Part shown: piece by piece, positions 14,001 through 16,965 of the stretch | Layout: each line of letters opens with the position of its first letter | Numbering within the stretch: position 1 is the first letter of the stretch | Assembly (NCBI GenBank): GCA_001564255.1 | Contig: LKNC01000021.1 | Coordinates: forward strand, 1 to 16,965 | Length of the DNA: 16,965 nt | From: Natrialbaceae archaeon Tc-Br11_E2g1 | GTDB lineage: Archaea > Halobacteriota > Halobacteria > Halobacteriales > Natrialbaceae | Reading direction: 5' to 3' | Position numbers and translations under genes: made by a program | Notes under the pieces: generated by a model | What the model saw: the letters and a program-made list of their open reading frames with translations, nothing else | Databases searched by the model: none | What the model was told of the DNA's origin: nothing

Positions 14001-14447
14001 CGTGAACGCCATCATCACCGGTGCGTCCTCGAACAGCTGTCGATACTGGGTTCGGTCTCCCCCTCGAACCCGTCCCCGTTCGACGACGTTCCTGATCCGT
14101 CTCGCGAGGAGAACGTCGTCGTGATCGCCGGTCGACTTCCGGACGTAGTCGGTCGCGTCGGCGGCGAGAAGCCCCTCGACGATCGCCGCCGGCTCCCGGT
14201 CGGTGTAGAACACGACCGGCAGGCCGGGGTGGATCTCGCGGACCAGCTCTACCAGCTCGAGGCCAGCGTGCCCACGAACCCGATACGCCGAAAGCAGGCA
14301 GTCGACCTCCCCGTTTCGAACCCGTTCGATGGCGGTCTCGAGGTCGGTGGCCGGTCGAACTGTCAGCCGGCCGTCCACGCGGGGCAGGCGGTCAGCCGTT
14401 CTCCTGACTGAGTCGCCGTCCTCGTCGACGTGGAGCACCCGTATCAT
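11076..14447 (-). CDS. Multi-PAS sensor histidine kinase with an N-terminal pseudo-receiver
   Basis: This is a soluble kinase of 1123 residues with no membrane helix. Residues 1-120 form a receiver-like domain: acidic D-E-D at 8-10, Thr82 and Lys104 are present, but the phosphoacceptor position is Ala54 (C-L-L-S-A-Y instead of S-D-Y). Six PAS domains follow, at about 135-252, 257-372, 378-500, 505-628, 635-752 and 757-882; most end in a D-V-T-x-R/x-K type linker. The kinase core has His897 in V-R-H-D-I-R-N-E-L, an R-N-L-L-K-N-A N-box, D-N-G-P-G-I-P, and G-T-G-M-G-L. Near the end, residues 1085-1102 are an unusual insert carrying a DNA palindrome. It would sense intracellular signals (redox, small ligands or energy state) and autophosphorylate; the partner regulator is not in view. 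It is divergent from the GAF kinase. A TATA-like match for it lies between 14464 and 14484. Confidence 0.9.
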   Translation of the reverse strand: MIRVLHVDEDGDSVRRTADRLPRVDGRLTVRPATDLETAIERVRNGEVDCLLSAYRVRGHAGLELVELVREIHPGLPVVFYTDREPAAIVEGLLAADATDYVRKSTGDHDDVLLARRIRNVVERGRVRGGDRTQYRQLFEDAPVMMAFTREKDGEPLIEDCNQRFADKLGYPVAELRGRPLAELYTEESTRQLLDGGGYERALDGEFTPKEREFLTADGEGLSTLLQASPRLDEEGETVGTHALYVDVTARNRAREVLERAEAMEASMDGMALLAENGEYVYLNRAHAEVYGYESPEPLLGESWRRLYEDAEIERFEDEIFPTLEDDGEWRGEAIGLRADGTTFPQELSLSYLEDGSLVCTVRDVTDRVKREREIRELTDRLELAVEGANLGIWDWDVTTDEVEFNEQWADILGYDLAEIDPHVDAWKRRVHPDDRGRATAALEAHMAGETDYYESEHRMRTADGDWKWIRDIGRIVERADGEPVRAVGVHLDVDERKSYERALEDERDVFTQGPAVFFNWADETGWPVEYVSENVTDVFGYTPEQLESGEVPYATLVHEADRDRLTEEVAVKRDAGTDRFSHDPYRVVTADGEIRWVVEHTKRVRRDDGRTRYLGYLIDVTEQKTREAELQQFRRAVEETAHAIYITDRDGRIEYANPATTEITGYDAEAIVGERPGLLGSEEHDDSDYDALWDTVLSGEKWEEEIVSERKDGDRLVLDQTITPITGPDGEVRKFVAVARDVTDRKRHRDSLERARDDLRQIIDLVPDLLFVKNRDGEYVFANEATADAYGLSPTDVEGKTDMEVLPSEEQAREFREGNLEVIDSGEPKRIPEEELTTADGETRLLQTTILPYEVTGTGEEAVLVYGRDVTELKEYERRLETQRDTLSVLNEIVRHDIRNELQLILASTESLEGHIDEDGREYVEQALNSARNAVRITDDARHVAEVTLKDVEPTSVSLPRVLETEIDEVRSTDETAVVRTRGPIPAVDVAADDMLESVFRNLLKNAIVHNDAETPEVTVSVTEKDDHVVVSVADNGPGIPDSRKDEVFEKGEMGLDSDGTGMGLYLVATLLEDYGGDVWIADRAGRSPASNRLEADDDSRGSVFNVELPLAEQPSSSSGPD
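11176..11192. repeat. 17-base palindrome inside the kinase ATPase domain
   Basis: gcgggac-ttc-gtcccgc has 7-base arms and a 3-base loop. On the coding strand it encodes A-G-R-S-P-A (residues 1086-1091), within a segment that interrupts the otherwise standard end of the ATPase domain. Confidence 0.6.
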
Positions 14448-14463
14448 ACTCGTGTTCGGACGA

Positions 14464-14502
14464 CTATACGGCGAGCTAACTAATCAACGTCGATGTTTTA
14501 CT
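14464..14502. promoter_or_regulatory. Divergent promoter region between two kinase genes
   Basis: Only 84 bases separate the two start codons (14447 minus, 14532 plus). For the plus gene, gttttact (14495-14502) is centred about 34 bases before the ATG, giving a leader of about 7 bases. For the minus gene, cgtatag (about 14464-14470) or attagtta (about 14476-14484) could serve as TATA box. The two kinases may be co-regulated. Confidence 0.35.
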
Positions 14503-14517
14503 CGTCGGTGGCGTACC

Positions 14518-14531
14518 GTCCCTGACGGGAC
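14518..14531 (+). other. Small hairpin abutting the start codon of the GAF kinase
   Basis: gtccc-tgac-gggac forms a 5-bp stem with a 4-base loop that ends at the base before the ATG at 14532. If transcribed, it could hinder or position ribosome entry; if the TSS lies later, it is only a DNA palindrome. Confidence 0.35.
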
Positions 14532-15698
14532 ATGGACCTACGAGCAGTGTACCGGCGACTCGTCGAGACGCGAGAGACGGCAACCGACAGGGTGGCGTTC
14601 CGACAGACGGCCTGTGAGGCGATCGCGGACGTCCTCGGGTGGCCCGTCTGGATCGGGATCGCCGACGCCCACGCCGGGTGTCTCGAGGTCCACGCCAGCG
14701 CCCGGCCAGCCCGTGGCCCGCTCCCACAGACGACGGTCGGGATCGACCCAACGCGTGCCGGGCCGACGACCCGAGTGGCCGACTCCGGGACCGTCCAGGT
14801 CGTCCCGGAGATCGGCGAGAACCCGGAGTACCGACGCCTGCGTGGGGCGTTCGAGGCGGACTGTCGTTCGAGCGTGAGCGTTCCACTCGAGGCCGGCGGC
14901 GTTTCCGACGGCGTTTTGCATCTCTACGCGACCGAACCGATCGCGGAGGGGGCACACGACGACTTCGAACCGATCGGAACGGTGCTCGCACAGGGGTTGC
15001 GGGCCTTCGAGACCGCCGAGACGCTCACACACCAGCGTCGGCGACTGGAACGTGTCAGGACCACCGTCTCACACGACCTCCGGAACCCGCTCAACATCGG
15101 CCAGGGGCGACTCGGGATCGTTCGCTCGGAGTGTGACCACCCCGACCTGGAGCACGTCGACTACGGGTTCGACCGTCTGGACGCGCTCGTCGCGGAGATC
15201 CTGACGTTCGTCCGCGCGGGCGAACCGGTGGAAACGGCGAGACCGCTGTCACTGCAGGCGGTCTGTCGGGAGTGTTGGAAACGGATCGAGACGGGAACCG
15301 CCTCGCTGGCGGTCGCCGGTGATCGGACGATCCACGCCGATCCCGAGCGGGTGTACACGCTCTTCGAGGAACTCTACGCGAACGCCTTAGAGCATGGCTC
15401 CACTGGCCGTTCGGAACCCGATGGCTCCAAAGACGCGGTCGACGGCGGCGGGGACGACGAGCAACTCACCGTCCGCGTCGGCCCGCTGGCGGACGGTCGC
15501 GGGTTCTTCCTCGAGGACACGGGCCGGGGGATCCCCGACGACGAACGGGAGTACGCCCTCGATTGGGGCTATGCGACCGCCGGCGGGGACGGTCACGGGC
15601 TGGCGATCGTCGACGAGATCGCGAGGGCACACGGGTGGGACGTCCGGCTCTCGGAGGGCGGGCGTGGCGGGCTGAGGGTCGTCGTCCGAACGACGTGA
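14532..15698 (+). CDS. GAF-domain sensor histidine kinase
   Basis: The product is 388 residues, soluble. A GAF-like sensory domain covers about 15-165: it begins with a helix followed by V-L-G-W-P-V-W-I-G-I-A, and ends with S-V-S-V-P-L-E-A-G-G-V-S-D-G-V-L-H-L-Y, a typical GAF core. The dimerisation/phosphoacceptor helix has His181 in V-S-H-D-L-R-N-P-L-N-I. The ATPase domain has an N-box with Asn284 (Y-A-N-A-L-E-H-G), G1 box D-T-G-R-G-I-P-D-D from Asp329, and G2 box G-D-G-H-G-L-A-I-V. A low-complexity linker (S-E-P-D-G-S-K-D-A-V-D-G-G-G) follows the N-box. It would autophosphorylate in response to a small molecule or redox signal. It lies 42 bases upstream of cheB in the same direction, but cheB has its own promoter. 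No dedicated response regulator is present in the window. Confidence 0.9.
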   Translation: MDLRAVYRRLVETRETATDRVAFRQTACEAIADVLGWPVWIGIADAHAGCLEVHASARPARGPLPQTTVGIDPTRAGPTTRVADSGTVQVVPEIGENPEYRRLRGAFEADCRSSVSVPLEAGGVSDGVLHLYATEPIAEGAHDDFEPIGTVLAQGLRAFETAETLTHQRRRLERVRTTVSHDLRNPLNIGQGRLGIVRSECDHPDLEHVDYGFDRLDALVAEILTFVRAGEPVETARPLSLQAVCRECWKRIETGTASLAVAGDRTIHADPERVYTLFEELYANALEHGSTGRSEPDGSKDAVDGGGDDEQLTVRVGPLADGRGFFLEDTGRGIPDDEREYALDWGYATAGGDGHGLAIVDEIARAHGWDVRLSEGGRGGLRVVVRTT

Positions 15699-15705
15699 GA
15701 GCAAG

Positions 15706-15716
15706 GTAATATATAG
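15706..15716 (+). promoter_or_regulatory. TATA box of cheB
   Basis: gtaatatatag is a strong A/T-only core centred about 30 bases before the ATG at 15741. cheB is therefore expected to have its own, nearly leaderless transcript rather than depending on the upstream kinase. Confidence 0.55.
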
Positions 15717-15740
15717 CAATAGTTGAAATATGAAGGTACA

Positions 15741-16820
15741 ATGGCCGACGTCGTCGTCGCGGACGACTCCCCGTTCATGCGGGTCCAGATCCGTGACATC
15801 CTAGAAGCGGGCGGATTCACCGTCGTCGCCGAGGCGGCAAACGGCACGGAAGCCCTCGAGGCGGTCCGGGCACACGACCCCGACGTCGTGACGATGGACG
15901 TGAAGATGCCGGGGATGAACGGGATCGAGGCCGTCGAACGGATCGTCGCCGAACGGCCGACGCCGACCCTGATGCTCAGCCGGTACACCGAGGAGGGATC
16001 GACGACCACCTTCGACGCGCTGAACGCGGGTGCCGTCGACTTCTTCCCGAAACCCGGCGGCGAGGTCTCCGCGGGCCTCGTCAACTACACGGACGACCTC
16101 CTCGAGAAAGTACAGCTGGTCGCGGACGCGACCGTTCCCCTCGAGACGGGGTCCCGGGGGGAAGCGCCCGACACGTCGGCGTCGACGCCGGCTCCGGGCC
16201 TCGACGGTGCCGAATCGACGCCGGCTCCGGGCCTCGACGGTGCCGAATCGACGCCGACGCTCGTCATCGCGGCGTCGGCCGGCGGCCCACCCGTCGTCGA
16301 GCGGGTCCTCCGTGACCTCCCGGGAACCCTCGGACTCCGCGTCATCGTCGTCCAGCACATGCCCGATCGCTTCACCGGACGCTTCGCCGACCGACTCGAT
16401 TCACAGAGCGACCTCGCGGTCAGGGAAGCGACTGCGACCGACCGCCTCTCACCGAACGAAGCCGTCGTCGCCAAAGGGGGGTACCACCTCGAGGTCACCG
16501 GAGAGGACCGGGAGACCCTCGAACTCGAACTCACCGAGGGGCCACCCGTCCACAACGTTCGCCCGGCGGCCGACGTCACCCTCGAGTCGGCCGTCGAGGT
16601 GAGCACGGGCCCACTCCTCGCGGCCGTCTTCTCGGGGATGGGTAAAGACGCCGCCGCGGGTATCGAACGTGTCTCCGCGGACGGCGGAGCGACGCTCGCC
16701 CAGGACCCCGACTCCGCCCGCGTCGGGGGGATGCCGTCCAGTGCCGTCGCGACCGGTGTCGTGGACGCGACCCGTCCGCCGGATCGGATCGCGAACTGGG
16801 TCGTCGAACGGAGCGTCTAG
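15741..16820 (+). CDS. cheB: Chemotaxis protein-glutamate methylesterase/deamidase CheB
   Basis: This 359-residue protein has the classic two-domain layout. The receiver domain (1-125) has Asp8/Asp9, phosphoacceptor Asp53 in T-M-D-V-K-M-P-G-M-N-G and Lys104 in F-P-K-P. The linker (about 132-172) contains the 11-residue unit S-T-P-A-P-G-L-D-G-A-E twice in a row. The methylesterase domain (173-359) has the catalytic triad Ser179 (A-A-S-A-G-G), His206 (V-V-Q-H-M-P) and Asp303 (G-M-G-K-D-A-A-A-G). Phosphorylated by CheA, it removes methyl groups from, or deamidates, glutamates of transducers such as the Htr at 2326-4815. The start at 15741 is fixed by the TATA box. cheB often precedes cheA in haloarchaea, and a promoter-like sequence at the window end suggests a further gene beyond it. 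Confidence 0.96.
   Translation: MADVVVADDSPFMRVQIRDILEAGGFTVVAEAANGTEALEAVRAHDPDVVTMDVKMPGMNGIEAVERIVAERPTPTLMLSRYTEEGSTTTFDALNAGAVDFFPKPGGEVSAGLVNYTDDLLEKVQLVADATVPLETGSRGEAPDTSASTPAPGLDGAESTPAPGLDGAESTPTLVIAASAGGPPVVERVLRDLPGTLGLRVIVVQHMPDRFTGRFADRLDSQSDLAVREATATDRLSPNEAVVAKGGYHLEVTGEDRETLELELTEGPPVHNVRPAADVTLESAVEVSTGPLLAAVFSGMGKDAAAGIERVSADGGATLAQDPDSARVGGMPSSAVATGVVDATRPPDRIANWVVERSV
16182..16256 (+). repeat. Perfect 33-bp tandem duplication inside cheB
   Basis: Two identical 33-base units (16182-16214 and 16215-16247) are followed by 9 bases of a third. They encode S-T-P-A-P-G-L-D-G-A-E twice in the flexible linker between receiver and esterase. Identity at every synonymous site points to a recent duplication. 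Confidence 0.95.
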
Positions 16821-16845
16821 GGTCGGAACCCGGGCGCACCTCACG

Positions 16846-16865
16846 GGGAACCGTTCCAATTTTCA
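16846..16865 (+). terminator. Terminator-like hairpin and T-tract after cheB
   Basis: ggaac-c-gttcc (16847-16857) is a short palindrome, followed closely by aattttc. It sits about 26 bases after the cheB stop. The one-base loop is too tight for an ideal hairpin, so confidence is low. Confidence 0.28.
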
Positions 16866-16872
16866 GTCGTCT

Positions 16873-16892
16873 TTGGCACCAATTGGGTGCAA
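16873..16892. promoter_or_regulatory. Inverted repeat around ccaattgg (possible operator)
   Basis: ttggcacc-aatt-gggtgcaa is an imperfect palindrome with an 8-base perfect core. It is about 45 bases upstream of a TATA-like ctatttt (16937-16943), whose leaderless start would fall at or just past the window edge, so it may control the next gene. Confidence 0.33.
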
Positions 16893-16965
16893 TCGGTACT
16901 GCGAGCGGCTGGGCCTCACTCTCGAGTTGACCACCATCTATTTTCGTGCCTCTCGGTCGGCTCAC

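Noticed and set aside
1..16965. CRISPR arrays, tRNA/rRNA genes, insertion sequences, integrase or defence genes
   Set aside because: I saw no regularly spaced repeats, tRNA-like cloverleaf, transposase motif or att-like duplication; the only tandem repeat is the one within cheB.

Overview
This window looks like chromosomal DNA from a halophilic archaeon (class Halobacteria). The evidence is high GC (roughly two thirds), strongly Asp/Glu-rich proteins, TATA-like boxes about 22-32 bases before start codons with almost no 5' leader (leaderless transcription), F420-cofactor genes, a CspA-type cold-shock protein, and large PAS-rich histidine kinases. The hexamer CTCGAG is strikingly common (about 60 by hand count). 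That fits haloarchaea such as the Natrialba/Natrinema relatives, but I cannot name the genus.

Layout. Positions 1-2076 hold the 3' end of truA, a two-helix membrane microprotein, a 53-residue zinc-ribbon microprotein, msrB, and on the opposite strand a PRPP-type phosphoribosyltransferase whose stop abuts that of msrB. Positions 2077-2325 are an AT-rich divergent promoter region. Positions 2326-4815 encode a methyl-accepting transducer (Htr), followed convergently by cspA. Positions 5201-6179 hold two orphan genes (an exported acidic protein and a 64-residue membrane protein), with an inverted/dispersed repeat between them. Positions 6216-7972 (minus strand) are a cofE-mer pair with a 4-base overlap. 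Positions 8138-9682 hold an SDR oxidoreductase converging on rimI. Positions 9782-11061 hold an MFS transporter preceded by a possible 15-codon leader ORF. Positions 11076-14447 (minus) encode a 1123-residue kinase with a pseudo-receiver and six PAS domains. Divergent from it is a GAF-domain histidine kinase, and then cheB, which ends just before the window edge. A promoter-like sequence at the edge suggests another gene starts immediately outside.

How the parts fit together. Signal transduction is the main theme: one transducer, two kinases and the methylesterase CheB, which would demethylate transducers such as the Htr here. No stand-alone response regulator is seen. cofE completes the polyglutamate tail of coenzyme F420 and mer encodes an F420-dependent C1-carrier reductase, so those two form a cofactor-plus-user unit. 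The rest is housekeeping: tRNA modification, methionine-sulfoxide repair, an RNA/DNA-binding cold-shock protein, and N-terminal acetylation.

The most unusual observations are: the kinase receiver lacks its phosphoacceptor Asp; the Htr lacks the conserved trimer-contact Arg; the MFS mRNA may carry a leader peptide coupled by a GTGA overlap; a roughly 35-base element follows two unrelated genes in sense orientation; cheB contains a perfect 33-base tandem duplication; and a 20-base palindrome spans two abutting stop codons. I see no rRNA, tRNA, CRISPR array, insertion sequence or gene-free stretch longer than 300 bases. I do not see a clear-cut new multi-gene system.
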